DNA of 64,000 nucleotides, taken from assembly GCF_025152745.1 (NCBI RefSeq), contig NZ_CP104040.1:1550001-1614000 (forward strand), in the 5' to 3' direction. The first letter of the stretch is position 1. Each line of letters opens with the position of its first letter. Shown one piece after another: positions 1 to 9,058 of this stretch. Source of the stretch: Rhizobium sp. WSM4643 (GTDB lineage Bacteria > Pseudomonadota > Alphaproteobacteria > Rhizobiales > Rhizobiaceae). The position numbers and the translations under genes were made by a program. A model generated the notes under the pieces. It was not told the origin of the DNA, did not search any database, and saw only the letters and a program-made list of their open reading frames with translations.

Positions 1-1
1 C

Positions 2-1135
2 GGCCATCTGATCGTCGATCTCGCCCGCCGTTACTACGAGCAGGACGACGTCAAGGCGCTGCCGCGCACTATCGCCTCCAAGCAGGCCTTCGAGAATGCC
101 ATGGCGCTCGACATCGCCATGGGCGGCTCGACCAATACGGTCCTGCACATCCTTGCTGCCGCGCACGAAGGCGAGATCGATTTCACCATGACCGATATCG
201 ATGCGCTATCGCGTCGGGTGCCGTGCCTGTCGAAGGTCGCTCCCGCCAAGAGTGATGTGCATATGGAAGACGTCCACCGCGCCGGCGGCATCATGTCGAT
301 CCTCGGCGAACTCGACAAAGGCGGTCTCTTGAACCGCGATTGCCCGACCGTCCATGCCGAGACGCTGGGCGATGCGATCGAGCGCTGGGATATCACCCGC
401 ACCAACAGCGAAACCGTCCGCAACTTCTATCGTGCCGCTCCTGGCGGCATCCCGACCCAGGTCGCCTTCAGCCAGGAAGCCCGTTGGGACGATCTCGACA
501 CCGACCGCGAAAACGGCGTCATCCGCTCGGTCGAGCATCCCTTCTCCAAGGATGGTGGCCTTGCCGTGCTCAAGGGCAACCTTGCGATTGACGGCTGCAT
601 CGTCAAGACGGCCGGCGTCGATGAATCGATCCTGAAATTCTCCGGCCCCGCCCGCGTCTTCGAAAGCCAGGATTCCTCGGTCAAGGCGATCCTTGCCAAC
701 GAAGTCAAGGCCGGCGACGTCGTCGTCATCCGCTACGAAGGCCCGAAGGGCGGCCCCGGCATGCAGGAAATGCTCTATCCGACGAGCTATCTGAAGTCGA
801 AGGGCCTCGGCAAGGCCTGTGCGCTCATCACCGACGGCCGCTTCTCCGGCGGCACTTCCGGCCTCTCGATCGGCCACGCCTCGCCGGAAGCGGCAAATGG
901 CGGCACGATCGGCCTGGTGCGCGAAGGCGACATGATCGACATCGACATCCCCAACCGCACGATCAGCCTGCGTGTCAGCGAGACCGAACTCGCCGCCCGC
1001 CGCGCCGAGCAGGATGCCAAGGGCTGGTATCCCACAGAAGTCCGCAAGCGCAACGTCACCACCGCCCTGAAGGCCTATGCGGCCTTCGCAACGAGCGCCG
1101 ATCGCGGCGCCGTGCGCGATCTGAACGCGCGGTAG
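2..1135 (+). CDS. ilvD: Dihydroxy-acid dehydratase, C-terminal part (5' end outside window)
   Basis: Last common step of valine, leucine and isoleucine synthesis: dehydration of dihydroxy-acids to 2-keto acids in the cytosol by an Fe-S enzyme. The frame is open from base 2 with no start codon, so the gene begins upstream; about 377 residues are visible of roughly 610 usual for the long proteobacterial form. Family landmarks are the [10 protein letters not shown] segment, [12 protein letters not shown], and [13 protein letters not shown] near the C-terminus, which is the classic IlvD/Edd signature. The [19 protein letters not shown] tail and the branched-chain-type spacing favour IlvD over 6-phosphogluconate dehydratase (Edd). 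No obvious terminator follows; the next genes lie on the opposite strand. Confidence 0.93.
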   Translation, partial: GHLIVDLARRYYEQDDVKALPRTIASKQAFENAMALDIAMGGSTNTVLHILAAAHEGEIDFTMTDIDALSRRVPCLSKVAPAKSDVHMEDVHRAGGIMSILGELDKGGLLNRDCPTVHAETLGDAIERWDITRTNSETVRNFYRAAPGGIPTQVAFSQEARWDDLDTDRENGVIRSVEHPFSKDGGLAVLKGNLAIDGCIVKTAGVDESILKFSGPARVFESQDSSVKAILANEVKAGDVVVIRYEGPKGGPGMQEMLYPTSYLKSKGLGKACALITDGRFSGGTSGLSIGHASPEAANGGTIGLVREGDMIDIDIPNRTISLRVSETELAARRAEQDAKGWYPTEVRKRNVTTALKAYAAFATSADRGAVRDLNAR

Positions 1136-1191
1136 GTCATCCACCTACGACCCGCTGATGAAGAGTCAGTTGCTCTTCCAATCGGTCGCTT

Positions 1192-1545
1192 TCAAAGCGG
1201 CCGGTTGATGTTTTTATAGGTCTCGCCGAGTTGCTTCAGCCGCTCGTCATAGGCAGCCTTGATGCAGACCGCATCCGCCCCGCATTCCTGCCGTTTCTTC
1301 AGCCAGGCCGTCTGTTCGTCCTGCAATGTTCCGCGCGAACCCATCGCCAGCAGGCCGGAGAGCAGCTCGAAGGTCGTCACCATCTTCACGTCGGCGTCGT
1401 TGAGCGCACGGTTGTCGCAGATCGCTTTCTCATCCGGCTTCAATTCTTTCGCGTCGCAATCGAAGCTTGCTGCCTGTGCCAGGTCCGATGCGATGAGCAG
1501 GATCGCAAAGCCGAGGGCCGCTATCGTCGTTCTTGTCGTGATCAT
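1192..1545 (-). CDS. Small exported LprI/DUF1311-like protein
   Basis: A 117-aa protein with a clear signal peptide (about residues 1-25, cleavage after an Ala-Gln-Ala stretch). The mature part carries four cysteines in a pattern typical of the DUF1311/LprI N-terminal family: FDC, AICDNRALNDAD, QECG and AVCIKAAYDERLKQL. Proteins of this family are periplasmic or lipid-anchored; the LprI prototype inhibits lysozyme, but a function here is only inferred. A weak AGGA lies about 9 bases before the ATG. It is followed on the same strand by nothing close, and a YkvA gene sits just upstream on the same strand, so the two may be co-transcribed. Confidence 0.75.
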   Translation of the reverse strand: MITTRTTIAALGFAILLIASDLAQAASFDCDAKELKPDEKAICDNRALNDADVKMVTTFELLSGLLAMGSRGTLQDEQTAWLKKRQECGADAVCIKAAYDERLKQLGETYKNINRPL

Positions 1546-1568
1546 TCATATGGTCCTATTGCCGTCGG

Positions 1569-1949
1569 TCAGGCGAGCTTGCGCAGTGCCAGAGCCAGAA
1601 AGATGACGCAGATCAGCCAGACGGCAAGGATGAAGATCAGTCCGACCCGGCTGGAGGGACGCTCGATGCGCCTTGTCGACTCCATACGAAGCTCGTTCAT
1701 CACCTCTACTGGCACGAGCTGGATCGCCAGCATGATGCCGAGCGGAACGATCAGGAGATCGTCGAGATAGCCGAGGATGGGGATGAAATCGGGGATGAGA
1801 TCGATAGGCGACAGCGCGTAGGCGGCAACGCCGCCAGCCACCGCTTTGGCATACCATGGCACGCGCGGATCACGCGCGGCAAGCCACAGGGCCACGATGT
1901 CACGCTTCAGTGACTTCGCCCAGCTTTTGGCTTTTGATATCAGTCGCAT
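1569..1949 (-). CDS. YkvA family (DUF1232) membrane protein
   Basis: A 126-aa protein with the DUF1232 core: DPRVPWYAKAVAGGVAAYAL followed by SPIDLIPDFIPILGYLDD, the hallmark of YkvA proteins. A second hydrophobic segment at the C-terminus (roughly residues 102-122) suggests one or two membrane passes. The molecular role of the family is unknown. The ATG at 1949 is chosen because AGGAAG sits 7 bases before it; a TTG two codons upstream would lie too close to that ribosome site. It is 23 bases upstream of the LprI-like gene on the same strand, consistent with a two-gene unit. Confidence 0.85.
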   Translation of the reverse strand: MRLISKAKSWAKSLKRDIVALWLAARDPRVPWYAKAVAGGVAAYALSPIDLIPDFIPILGYLDDLLIVPLGIMLAIQLVPVEVMNELRMESTRRIERPSSRVGLIFILAVWLICVIFLALALRKLA

Positions 1950-2060
1950 GGCCAATCTTCCTGACTCAAATTCACAACGACTTCAACTTGTTTCCAAGAC
2001 GTCCACTTGCCTTATTCTTCCATGCTTCCGCCCTCTTTCCTTTCTAGCGTCGGGCCGCAG

Positions 2061-2172
2061 AACAGGATGATTTTAGGCCGGTTCGGCCTAAAGTCTGAAT
2101 CCTGTTCGCAATTAAATAGTTAGACCATGATGTCGTCCGAAAACCGCTCACACTTTTCGGCATCATGCTCTA
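2061..2172. repeat. Two adjacent extragenic palindromes (rhizobial RIME-like mosaic element)
   Basis: First element 2061-2106: outer arms AACAGGAT/ATCCTGTT enclose a perfect 9-bp stem TTTAGGCCG-gtt-CGGCCTAAA (2072-2092). Second element about 2126-2172: CATGATG + CCGAAAA pairs with TTTTCGG + CATCATG around a 10-base loop, with a 4-base bulge. From memory, sequences like the second one recur between genes in Rhizobium genomes. It fills most of the space between ykvA and the protease gene, which read away from each other. Confidence 0.7.
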
Positions 2173-2206
2173 AAACGTTCCTCAAGAGGATTCAAAAGGA
2201 ATACCC

Positions 2207-3610
2207 ATGCAAGGCTTCTTTAAGCGCGCGTCCGTCTCGCTGTTCGCTCTGATGCTCGTACTGCCGGCTGTCGCCCATGCGCAGACGGCAAAGACAGTGC
2301 CCGAAAGCCAGATGCAGATGCAGCTTTCCTTCGCGCCGCTCGTCAAACAGACGGCAGGCGCCGTCGTCAATGTCTATGCGGAGAAGACCGTCCAGCGCCA
2401 GTCGCCCTTTGCCGGCGACCCCTTCTTCGAGCAGTTTTTCGGCCAGCAGATGCCGAACCGTTCGGAAAAGCAGTCTTCGCTCGGTTCCGGCGTCATCGTC
2501 GAGGCGAACGGCACTGTCGTGACCAACAATCACGTCATCGAGGGCGCCGATGACATCAAGATTGCGCTGTCGGATGGCCGCGAATTCCCCTGCAAGGTGG
2601 TGCTGCGCGACGACCGAGTCGATCTTGCCGTGCTGAAGATCGACACCAAGGAGAGCTTTCCGACATTGCCGATCGGCAATTCCGACGCGGTCGAGGTCGG
2701 CGATCTCGTGCTGGCGATCGGCAACCCCTTCGGCGTCGGCCAGACGGTGACCAGCGGCATCGTCTCAGCACTTGCCCGCAACCAGGTGGTCAGGAACGAA
2801 TTCGGCTTCTTCATCCAGACCGATGCCTCGATCAATCCCGGCAATTCCGGCGGCGCCTTGATGAACATGAAGGGCGAACTGATCGGCATCAACACGGCGA
2901 TCTTCTCGCGCGGCGGCGGCTCGAACGGTATCGGTTTCGCCATCCCTGCCAATCTGGTCAAGGTCTTCCTCACCTCTGCCGATGCCGGCGTCAAATCCTT
3001 CGAACGGCCCTATGTCGGCGCGAGCTTCGATGCCGTGACCTCGGAAGTGGCTGAGGCGCTGGGGCTAAACAAGGCCCGCGGCGCACTCATCGTCAAGGTC
3101 TCGGAAGGCGGGCCGGCGGCCAAGGCCGGGCTGAAGGCTGGCGAAATCGTCACCGCCGTCGACGGAATTTCCGTTGAGCATCCGGATGCGCTGCTCTACC
3201 GGCTGACGACGGCCGGTCTCGGCAAATCGGTCAACCTCACCGTCATCGAGAACGGCCGCGAGGAGCAATTGCCGCTGACGCTCGACCGCGCCCCCGAAAC
3301 TTCGCCACGCGACCAGCGCACGATCGGCGGCCACACACCCTTCACGGGCGCTGTCGTCGAGAACCTGTCGCCGCGGGTCGCCGACGAGCTGCGCATGCCA
3401 TCGGAATCGGCAGGCGTCGTCGTCTCCGAGGTGAAGGACGATTCGCCTGCTGCCCGTCTCGGTTTCGAACCGAAGGATATCATCGTTTCGATCAATGGCA
3501 CGGATGTGAAGTCGACCAGCGAATTGTCCGAAATCGCCGATAGCGACCCCGGCCTCTGGCGGGTCGAGATAGAGCGCGACGGCCAGCGCATCCGGCAATT
3601 CTTCCGATGA
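2207..3610 (+). CDS. degP: Do/HtrA family periplasmic serine protease
   Basis: A 467-aa periplasmic protease/chaperone for misfolded envelope proteins. It has a signal peptide (about 1-25, cleaved after AHA), a trypsin-like domain and two C-terminal PDZ domains (about 265-350 and 370-465). The catalytic triad is visible: His109 in TNNHVIEG, Asp139 in RVDLAVLKID and Ser214 in NPGNSGGAL. Ribosome site AAAAGGAAT precedes the ATG. The length fits short DegQ/DegP forms. Its stop codon overlaps the rarA start (ATGA), so the two are translationally coupled, an odd pairing of envelope and DNA-repair functions. DegQ or DegS naming is possible; two PDZ domains argue against DegS. Confidence 0.93.
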   Translation: MQGFFKRASVSLFALMLVLPAVAHAQTAKTVPESQMQMQLSFAPLVKQTAGAVVNVYAEKTVQRQSPFAGDPFFEQFFGQQMPNRSEKQSSLGSGVIVEANGTVVTNNHVIEGADDIKIALSDGREFPCKVVLRDDRVDLAVLKIDTKESFPTLPIGNSDAVEVGDLVLAIGNPFGVGQTVTSGIVSALARNQVVRNEFGFFIQTDASINPGNSGGALMNMKGELIGINTAIFSRGGGSNGIGFAIPANLVKVFLTSADAGVKSFERPYVGASFDAVTSEVAEALGLNKARGALIVKVSEGGPAAKAGLKAGEIVTAVDGISVEHPDALLYRLTTAGLGKSVNLTVIENGREEQLPLTLDRAPETSPRDQRTIGGHTPFTGAVVENLSPRVADELRMPSESAGVVVSEVKDDSPAARLGFEPKDIIVSINGTDVKSTSELSEIADSDPGLWRVEIERDGQRIRQFFR

Positions 3611-4923
3611 GCAACGATCTCTTCGCGCCGCGTGTTCCGGAAGAGGTCGCTGCCAGGCGGCCGCTTGCCGACCGGCTGCGGCCGAAGACGCTTGCCGAAG
3701 TCACCGGTCAGGAACACCTGACCGGTGAGGATGGCGTGCTGAAAAGGATGATCGAAAGCGGCTCGCTCGGCTCGATGATCTTCTGGGGTCCGCCCGGCAC
3801 CGGCAAAACGACGGTGGCACGGCTGCTTTCGGGCGAGGCGGGCCTCGCCTTCGAGCAGATATCGGCGATCTTCTCCGGCGTCGCCGATCTGAAGAAGGTG
3901 TTCGAGACAGCCCGCTTGCGGCGTATGGACGGCCGTCAGACGCTGCTCTTCGTCGACGAGATCCATCGTTTCAACCGCGCCCAGCAGGACAGTTTCCTGC
4001 CCGTCATGGAGGATGGCACCGTCATCCTCGTCGGCGCCACCACCGAAAACCCATCCTTTGAGCTCAACGCCGCTCTGCTGTCGCGAGCCCGTGTGCTGAC
4101 CTTCAAGTCGCATGACGAGGAGAGCCTTGAGGAACTGCTGAAGCGTGCTGAGGCGATCGAGCAGAAGCCGCTGCCGCTGACGGAGGATGCCCGCGTCAGC
4201 CTGATCCGCATGGCCGACGGCGACGGCCGCGCGGTGCTGACGCTCGCCGAAGAAGTCTGGCGGGCGGCGCGCGAAGGCGAGAGCTTCGATACCGAAGGCC
4301 TGACACGCATCGTCCAGCGCCGTGCTCCGGTCTACGACAAGGCGCAGGACGGCCACTACAACCTGATCTCGGCGCTGCATAAATCCGTACGCGGCTCGGA
4401 TCCCGATGCCGCGCTCTATTATCTCGCCCGCATGTTCGATGCCGGCGAGGATCCGCTCTATCTCGGCCGGCGGCTGGTGCGCATGGCGGTGGAGGATATC
4501 GGTCTTGCGGATCCGCAGGCGCTGGTGATCTGTAACGCCGCCAAGGATGCCTATGAGTATCTCGGCTCGCCGGAAGGCGAGCTGGCGCTGGCGCAGGCCT
4601 GCGTCTATCTCGCCACCGCCCCGAAATCGAATGCCGTCTACACCGCCTTCAAGGCGGCAAGCCAGGCGGCAAAGCAGAACGGCTCGCTGTTGCCGCCGAA
4701 GCATATCCTCAACGCGCCGACCAAGCTGATGAAGGGCGAGGGTTACGGCGACGGCTACCGATATGACCACGACGAGCCGGATGCCTTTTCCGGCCAGGAC
4801 TATTTCCCGGAGAAGATGGGTCGCCAGATCTTCTACGATCCGCCGGAGCGCGGCTTCGAGCGCGATATCCGCAAGCGGCTGGAGTGGTGGGCAAAGCTTC
4901 GCAAGGAGCGCAATCCGCGCTGA
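3607..4923 (+). CDS. rarA: Replication-associated recombination protein RarA (MgsA), AAA+ ATPase
   Basis: A 438-aa cytosolic AAA+ ATPase related to clamp loaders and RuvB, acting at stalled replication forks. The N-terminal [17 protein letters not shown] box, Walker [10 protein letters not shown] at 61-69, Walker [11 protein letters not shown] about 113-122, and sensor [18 protein letters not shown] are all present. The C-terminal half ([29 protein letters not shown]) is the MgsA tetramerisation region. The ATG overlaps the upstream protease stop by 4 bases. Length and motifs match the family with nothing missing. Confidence 0.96.
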   Translation: MSNDLFAPRVPEEVAARRPLADRLRPKTLAEVTGQEHLTGEDGVLKRMIESGSLGSMIFWGPPGTGKTTVARLLSGEAGLAFEQISAIFSGVADLKKVFETARLRRMDGRQTLLFVDEIHRFNRAQQDSFLPVMEDGTVILVGATTENPSFELNAALLSRARVLTFKSHDEESLEELLKRAEAIEQKPLPLTEDARVSLIRMADGDGRAVLTLAEEVWRAAREGESFDTEGLTRIVQRRAPVYDKAQDGHYNLISALHKSVRGSDPDAALYYLARMFDAGEDPLYLGRRLVRMAVEDIGLADPQALVICNAAKDAYEYLGSPEGELALAQACVYLATAPKSNAVYTAFKAASQAAKQNGSLLPPKHILNAPTKLMKGEGYGDGYRYDHDEPDAFSGQDYFPEKMGRQIFYDPPERGFERDIRKRLEWWAKLRKERNPR

Positions 4924-4935
4924 AGCCCGGCGAAC

Positions 4936-5244
4936 TCAGGAGGCGCGCGGCGTCTTTTGATTTGCCGGCGCGGCAATCACCTTGACGGACGATTCCGCAA
5001 GCCCGTGATGCCCTTCCATATCGACGATGACATGCCAGTGGCCGCTTTCCGGAACGGCGATCTTGATCGGCGATTTGCGCGCCACGCCGCCGATATATTT
5101 GAAATCGAGAACCTCGGTGAACCGCTGGAAATTCGGCGCCGTCATTAGGCGGACATTGTTCACCGCATTCAACGACACCTCGATGATCGTTCCGGCGCGT
5201 TGTTCCTTAAGATCGTAATGGGTGAAGCGGAAATTCGGTTTCAT
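4936..5244 (-). CDS. DUF1883 domain protein
   Basis: A 102-aa protein beginning MKPNFRFTHYDLKEQRAGTI, followed by the DUF1883 features VRLMTAPNFQRF and GHWHVIVDMEGH. The family is small, single-domain and largely found in proteobacteria; no biochemical role is established. No signal peptide or membrane segment is visible, so it is likely cytosolic. It is convergent with rarA, whose stop is only 12 bases away, and no T-rich terminator separates them. Confidence 0.82.
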   Translation of the reverse strand: MKPNFRFTHYDLKEQRAGTIIEVSLNAVNNVRLMTAPNFQRFTEVLDFKYIGGVARKSPIKIAVPESGHWHVIVDMEGHHGLAESSVKVIAAPANQKTPRAS

Positions 5245-5688
5245 CGGTCTCGTGGCGTCTGAAGTCTCTGCGACGCGATTTTACCAGTATGTCGGTTAAG
5301 GAAAAGTTGGAACTCGGCCTTTCAGCTCACGTCTTCGCGCTCCGCCTCAGAGCACGCCGAAAATGACGTAGAGTTCGACACAGGCGAGCACTACGCCAAA
5401 GACGAGCAGCGCCTGGGCGGTGCGTTTCTCGCGCATCTGCTTACTACCGCGGGTGATCCTGTGTGGGCGAGGGAACTGAAAACTGGAAGACCTGACATCT
5501 CGCATGGCATTTGACCTTTGCAGTGATGGCGAAAGTCTACTGCTGCGGCCGATAGGAAATCCATTCGGAGCGGGGCACGAAAATATAGAAATGGCATAAA
5601 GGCCGATGCGAGAAATTTCGAAGCGTGATGTCGGAAAGACATGAGCGCCGCCGTCCTTGCGGCATCGATGCAAACATGGAGCAAGGAC
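5245..5688. other. Intergenic stretch with one doubtful small ORF
   Basis: About 440 bases between the DUF1883 start and the alpha/beta-hydrolase start. The only coding candidate is the 52-aa ORF at 5347-5505 on the minus strand, listed separately. No convincing promoter box, hairpin or repeat was seen in the remainder. Confidence 0.5.
5347..5505 (-). CDS. Possible 52-aa membrane protein
   Basis: Weakly supported ORF. The last 25 residues (AQALLVFGVVLACVELYVIF and onward) form one hydrophobic segment, preceded by basic residues, the layout of a small single-pass inner membrane protein. An AAAGG lies about 9 bases before the ATG at 5505. A shorter version starting at the internal MREKRTAQALL is also possible. 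No family is recognised; conservation in related strains would decide. Confidence 0.35.
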   Translation of the reverse strand: MRDVRSSSFQFPRPHRITRGSKQMREKRTAQALLVFGVVLACVELYVIFGVL

Positions 5689-6633
5689 ATGTCGAAGATG
5701 ACGCTGATTTCGATGATCGCAACCACTGCCGCATTCTTGGCCGTGCCCGATATGGCGGGTGCCGGCGGTGCCGCGCCTGTCACCGAGGAGAAGAAGGCCG
5801 CCGCGCCGATCGTCAGGAAAGGCAGCGTGCCGGTCAACGGTATCGACTATTATTACGAGATCCGTGGCGAGGGTGAACCGCTGCTGCTGCACGGCGGCCT
5901 CGGGCAGATCGAGATGTTCGCGCCGGTCATGCCTGTTTTCACCGACCACCGGCAGGTGATCGCCGTCGATCTGCAGGGCCATGGCCGCACGCCCCTCGGC
6001 AAACGGCCGATCGAGCTTCCGGCCATCGGCGCCGATCTCGCGATCCTGGTGAAGCAGCTCGGTTACGACAGGGTCGACGTCTTCGGCTATTCATTCGGCG
6101 GCGGGGTAGCGTTGAACATGGCGGCGAACGCGCCCGACCAGGTGCGTCGGCTGGTGATACTGTCGGCGCCTTATGCGCAGAACGGCTTCTTCCCGGAAAT
6201 GCTGCCGCAGCAGGCGGCCGTCGGCGCCGGTATGGCCGACATGATGAAGGACACGCCGATGTTCCTCTCCTACAAGGCGGTAGCGCCTGACGTTTCCGAA
6301 TTTCCGAAGCTGCTCGATGCCATGGGCGCCCTGATGCGCGAACCTATCGACTATAGCGATGCCGTCGCCAAGCTCACCATGCCGGTTATGCTGATCTACG
6401 GCGATGCCGACATGATCCGGCCCGAGCATATGATCGACTTCTACCACAAGCTCGGCGGCGGTCTGCGCGATGCGGGCTGGATGCGGGAAAACATGTCGAA
6501 GAACCGGCTGGCGATCCTGCCCGATCTCACCCACTACGAGACCTTCGCCTCTCCCCTGATGGCGAATATGGCAATGACCTTCCTCGATGGCGGCGGCAAG
6601 GCGCCGAACTGGGCCGAGCAGGTCGGAAAGTAA
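5689..6633 (+). CDS. Exported alpha/beta hydrolase
   Basis: A 314-aa alpha/beta-hydrolase-fold protein with a likely signal peptide (first 25 residues, ending near DMAGA). Landmarks: LLLHGGLGQ as oxyanion region, GHGRTPLG, nucleophile elbow GYSFGG (Ser about 135), acid in YGDADMIRPE, and His in LPDLTHYET. This is the full Ser-Asp-His set, so the enzyme should be active, as an esterase or haloperoxidase-like hydrolase; the substrate is unknown. The start at 5689 is chosen for GGAG 7 bases upstream; an in-frame ATG at 5641 would add 16 residues and spoil the signal peptide. Confidence 0.85.
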   Translation: MSKMTLISMIATTAAFLAVPDMAGAGGAAPVTEEKKAAAPIVRKGSVPVNGIDYYYEIRGEGEPLLLHGGLGQIEMFAPVMPVFTDHRQVIAVDLQGHGRTPLGKRPIELPAIGADLAILVKQLGYDRVDVFGYSFGGGVALNMAANAPDQVRRLVILSAPYAQNGFFPEMLPQQAAVGAGMADMMKDTPMFLSYKAVAPDVSEFPKLLDAMGALMREPIDYSDAVAKLTMPVMLIYGDADMIRPEHMIDFYHKLGGGLRDAGWMRENMSKNRLAILPDLTHYETFASPLMANMAMTFLDGGGKAPNWAEQVGK

Positions 6634-6676
6634 GTGAAGACGGCGGGGCTCTCCCCGGCCGCCTTTCCCTCTGCGA

Positions 6677-7681
6677 TCAGCTGCCGCGCTGGTTTTCCCG
6701 ATCCAATTGCGTCACCAGCGCCAGGATCGTTTCCGAGACCGGGGTCGGCACGGCAGCAAGGCGTCCGAGCGCCACCACCATGCCGACCAGCGGCGTGATT
6801 TCGAGCGCCTTGCCGCCGATCAGATCCTGCAGCATCGACGTGCGCACGGCGCCGATATGGCGCGATTGTTCGAGCCGCTGCTCGACGGTCATGCTGAAAC
6901 GCGCGCCCAAGGCCTCGCCGACGGCGCGGACCTCGTTCATCACCTTGCCGACTGTGGTCGAAAGTGCGGGATCTGCCATGATGTCGGTCATCAGCGCCCT
7001 GGTCAGCGCACTGATCGGGTTGAAGGCGGCGTTGCCCATCAGCTTGCTCCAGATCTCGTCGCGAATAACAGGCGTCGTCGTGATGTTGAGGCCGGCGTCG
7101 GTCAGCACCGCGGCGATCGCCTCGAGATCGGGCGAGATGTCGCCCGAAGGCTCGCCGAGCACGAAGCGGCCGTTGTTGGCAAGCTGGATCTCGCCGGGAT
7201 TGATCACCTCTGCGCCCTGGTAAGCGACGCAGCCGATGACCCGTTCCGGCCCGATCAGCCGCCACAGCCTGCCGCCGGGATCGAGTTCGTCGAACTGCAG
7301 CTCGGCATGCCGGCTCTGGGTATCGCGGTGAAAATACCACCACGGAATGCCGTTGAGGATCATGACGACGCGTGTGCGCTCCTTGAGGAGGCCTGCAATG
7401 CCTTCGGCAGCAGGCGCCAGCTGATGCCCCTTAAGACCGGTGATGACGAGATCCTGCGGTGGCAATGTGCTGGGATCGTCGGTCGCAGTCAGGCGGACAT
7501 TGAGCGGCCTTTCTGCATCGGCTTCGCGCAGCCTGAGACCGTTGTCACGGATGGCGTCGAGATGGGCTCCACGCGCGACGACGGAGATGGTGGCGGCGTT
7601 TGCGGCTTGGCTTGCAAGCTTGGCGGCGATAGCCCCGCCGAGTGCGCCAGCGCCATAGATGCAGATGGACTTGATGGACAT
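6677..7681 (-). CDS. Ketopantoate reductase family protein (PanE/ApbA-like)
   Basis: A 334-aa NAD(P)H-dependent reductase. The N-terminal Rossmann motif YGAGALGGAIAAKL is followed by VVARGAHLDAIRDNGLRL, typical of 2-dehydropantoate 2-reductases. The C-terminal helical domain contains the family's EIWSKLMGNAAFNPISALTR, including the conserved Lys and Asn, and EITPLVGMVVALGR. The family normally reduces ketopantoate for pantothenate/CoA synthesis, but many paralogues act on other 2-keto acids; no pantothenate gene is nearby, so substrate is left open. It is convergent with the upstream hydrolase gene. Confidence 0.85.
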   Translation of the reverse strand: MSIKSICIYGAGALGGAIAAKLASQAANAATISVVARGAHLDAIRDNGLRLREADAERPLNVRLTATDDPSTLPPQDLVITGLKGHQLAPAAEGIAGLLKERTRVVMILNGIPWWYFHRDTQSRHAELQFDELDPGGRLWRLIGPERVIGCVAYQGAEVINPGEIQLANNGRFVLGEPSGDISPDLEAIAAVLTDAGLNITTTPVIRDEIWSKLMGNAAFNPISALTRALMTDIMADPALSTTVGKVMNEVRAVGEALGARFSMTVEQRLEQSRHIGAVRTSMLQDLIGGKALEITPLVGMVVALGRLAAVPTPVSETILALVTQLDRENQRGS

Positions 7682-7707
7682 GCTCGCCTCTTTACGGTGA
7701 TGATCGA

Positions 7708-7721
7708 ACCTAGATCTAGGT
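7708..7721. promoter_or_regulatory. Perfect 14-bp palindrome upstream of the ketopantoate reductase gene
   Basis: ACCTAGATCTAGGT is fully self-complementary and lies 27 bases upstream of the minus-strand start at 7681, a position suited to an operator. Which regulator might bind is unknown. Confidence 0.4.
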
Positions 7722-7960
7722 CATTCCAGACGTGAGGCGAATGCTAATTTGCCGCATGATGCGCTTTCCTGCGGTCACAGCGGCGCTGCCCGCCGGATCC
7801 CCGAGATCTGGGGATGCGACGGGCAATGCCGGTCTTCAGGCCGAGGTCGTTGCATCGCTCGGAAAATCGGGATTCGTATCCGTGACCCTTTTGACTCCGA
7901 CGCCTGAACTGGCCAAAGATGCCCCCATGGCCACCACGCCAACATCATCGGGAGAGGTTG

Positions 7961-9004
7961 ATGAACAGTCGGATTTTGCCAACTGCCAATCGAAGAGGAC
8001 CAAAGTGGCTCAGCGGTCTGTTTTCCGCGTTGGCTGCGCTGATGCTGCTCGCCTCGTCGGCGGTCGGGCGGGACATTGGACCGCAAAGCCCAGCCTCGCG
8101 CGAACAGGTCGAAAAACTCGTCGGCCTCTGGAAAGATCACTTTGCCGGCGCCGATAGCCTGCAGGAGCGGCGGACTGCTTTCAGGGCGCTGATGGAGGCG
8201 ATGCCGGGGCCGACGCGCATCCAGGTTCGGCAGGTCGACGCCGACGGCGTCGATGCTGAGCTGATGTGGCCCGCTCGTCTTCATCATCCGATCGGCCAAA
8301 GGGTGATCCTCTATATTCATGGCGGCGGCTTTTCCAGTGGCTCGATCCGCACGCACAGCCTGCTTGCCGGCTCGCTCGCCAAAGCCGCATCCAGCGACGT
8401 TTTTCTCATCGATTATCGGCTGATGCCCGAATATGGCTATCCCTCGCAGATCAACGACGCGCTGACGGCCTATCGCTGGCTTCTCGACAATGGCTATAGG
8501 AGCGAGAACGTGGTCGTGGCGGGAGACGGCGCCGGCGGCAACATCGCGATCGAGACGGTGCTGCGGCAGATTCAGGCGGCAAAGCCGTTGCCGGCGGCTG
8601 TGATTGCTCTCAGCCCAATCACCGATCTTGCCGCGACGGGCGGATCGATGACGACAAATGCCGAAAGCGATCCGCTGGTCGACAAGGCTTGGATCGAGAC
8701 CTTGCGCAAGACCTATCTCGGCAGCCGGTCTCCGGCCGATCCCCGGGTATCGCCGCTCTATGCCGACATGACCGGCTTTCCGCCGCTGCTGCTGCAGGTC
8801 GGCTCCGGCGAAGTCCTGCTGGACGACACGCTGCGGCTCGCCGACAAGGCGCGCCAGGCGGGCGTGGATGTCACCACCGAGGTCTGGCCGGGCATGCCCC
8901 ATCAGTGGCAGCTGTTTCCGTCGCTGCTCGACGATGCCGATCGGTCGAGCCAGAATATCGCCGAGTTTGCGATCCGGCATTTTGCCGACAAACCGCAGGA
9001 GTAG
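7961..9004 (+). CDS. HSL-type alpha/beta hydrolase lacking the catalytic serine
   Basis: A 347-aa protein of the hormone-sensitive-lipase/esterase family with an N-terminal hydrophobic segment (about residues 20-37), probably exported or anchored. It keeps the oxyanion motif HGGGFSSG, the acid region (ESDPLVD, later SGEVLLDD) and the His motif MPHQWQLF. The nucleophile elbow, normally GDSAGG, reads GDGAGG, encoded gac-ggc-gcc-ggc at 8527-8538. The catalytic Ser is therefore Gly. Unless another residue substitutes, it should not be a classical esterase. The start at 7961 follows GGGAG with 7-base spacing. The rest of the fold is intact with no frameshift, which argues against simple decay. Confidence 0.82.
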   Translation: MNSRILPTANRRGPKWLSGLFSALAALMLLASSAVGRDIGPQSPASREQVEKLVGLWKDHFAGADSLQERRTAFRALMEAMPGPTRIQVRQVDADGVDAELMWPARLHHPIGQRVILYIHGGGFSSGSIRTHSLLAGSLAKAASSDVFLIDYRLMPEYGYPSQINDALTAYRWLLDNGYRSENVVVAGDGAGGNIAIETVLRQIQAAKPLPAAVIALSPITDLAATGGSMTTNAESDPLVDKAWIETLRKTYLGSRSPADPRVSPLYADMTGFPPLLLQVGSGEVLLDDTLRLADKARQAGVDVTTEVWPGMPHQWQLFPSLLDDADRSSQNIAEFAIRHFADKPQE

Positions 9005-9058
9005 AGGCGGAGAAGTAGAAGTCGTAAGAGCAGCCCCCGGACATCCTCCGTCATCACA

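Noticed and set aside
3196..4770. Minus-strand open frame of 524 codons across degP and rarA
   Set aside because: Overlaps two complete genes with catalytic motifs and has no family features of its own.
2207..4923. degP-rarA overlap as a functional operon of special interest
   Set aside because: The 4-base overlap is real, but DegP-RarA adjacency is seen in other alphaproteobacteria as far as I recall, so it is not unusual.
6707..7735. Plus-strand open frame of 342 codons
   Set aside because: Antisense to the ketopantoate reductase gene, which has a clear Rossmann motif; no ribosome site.
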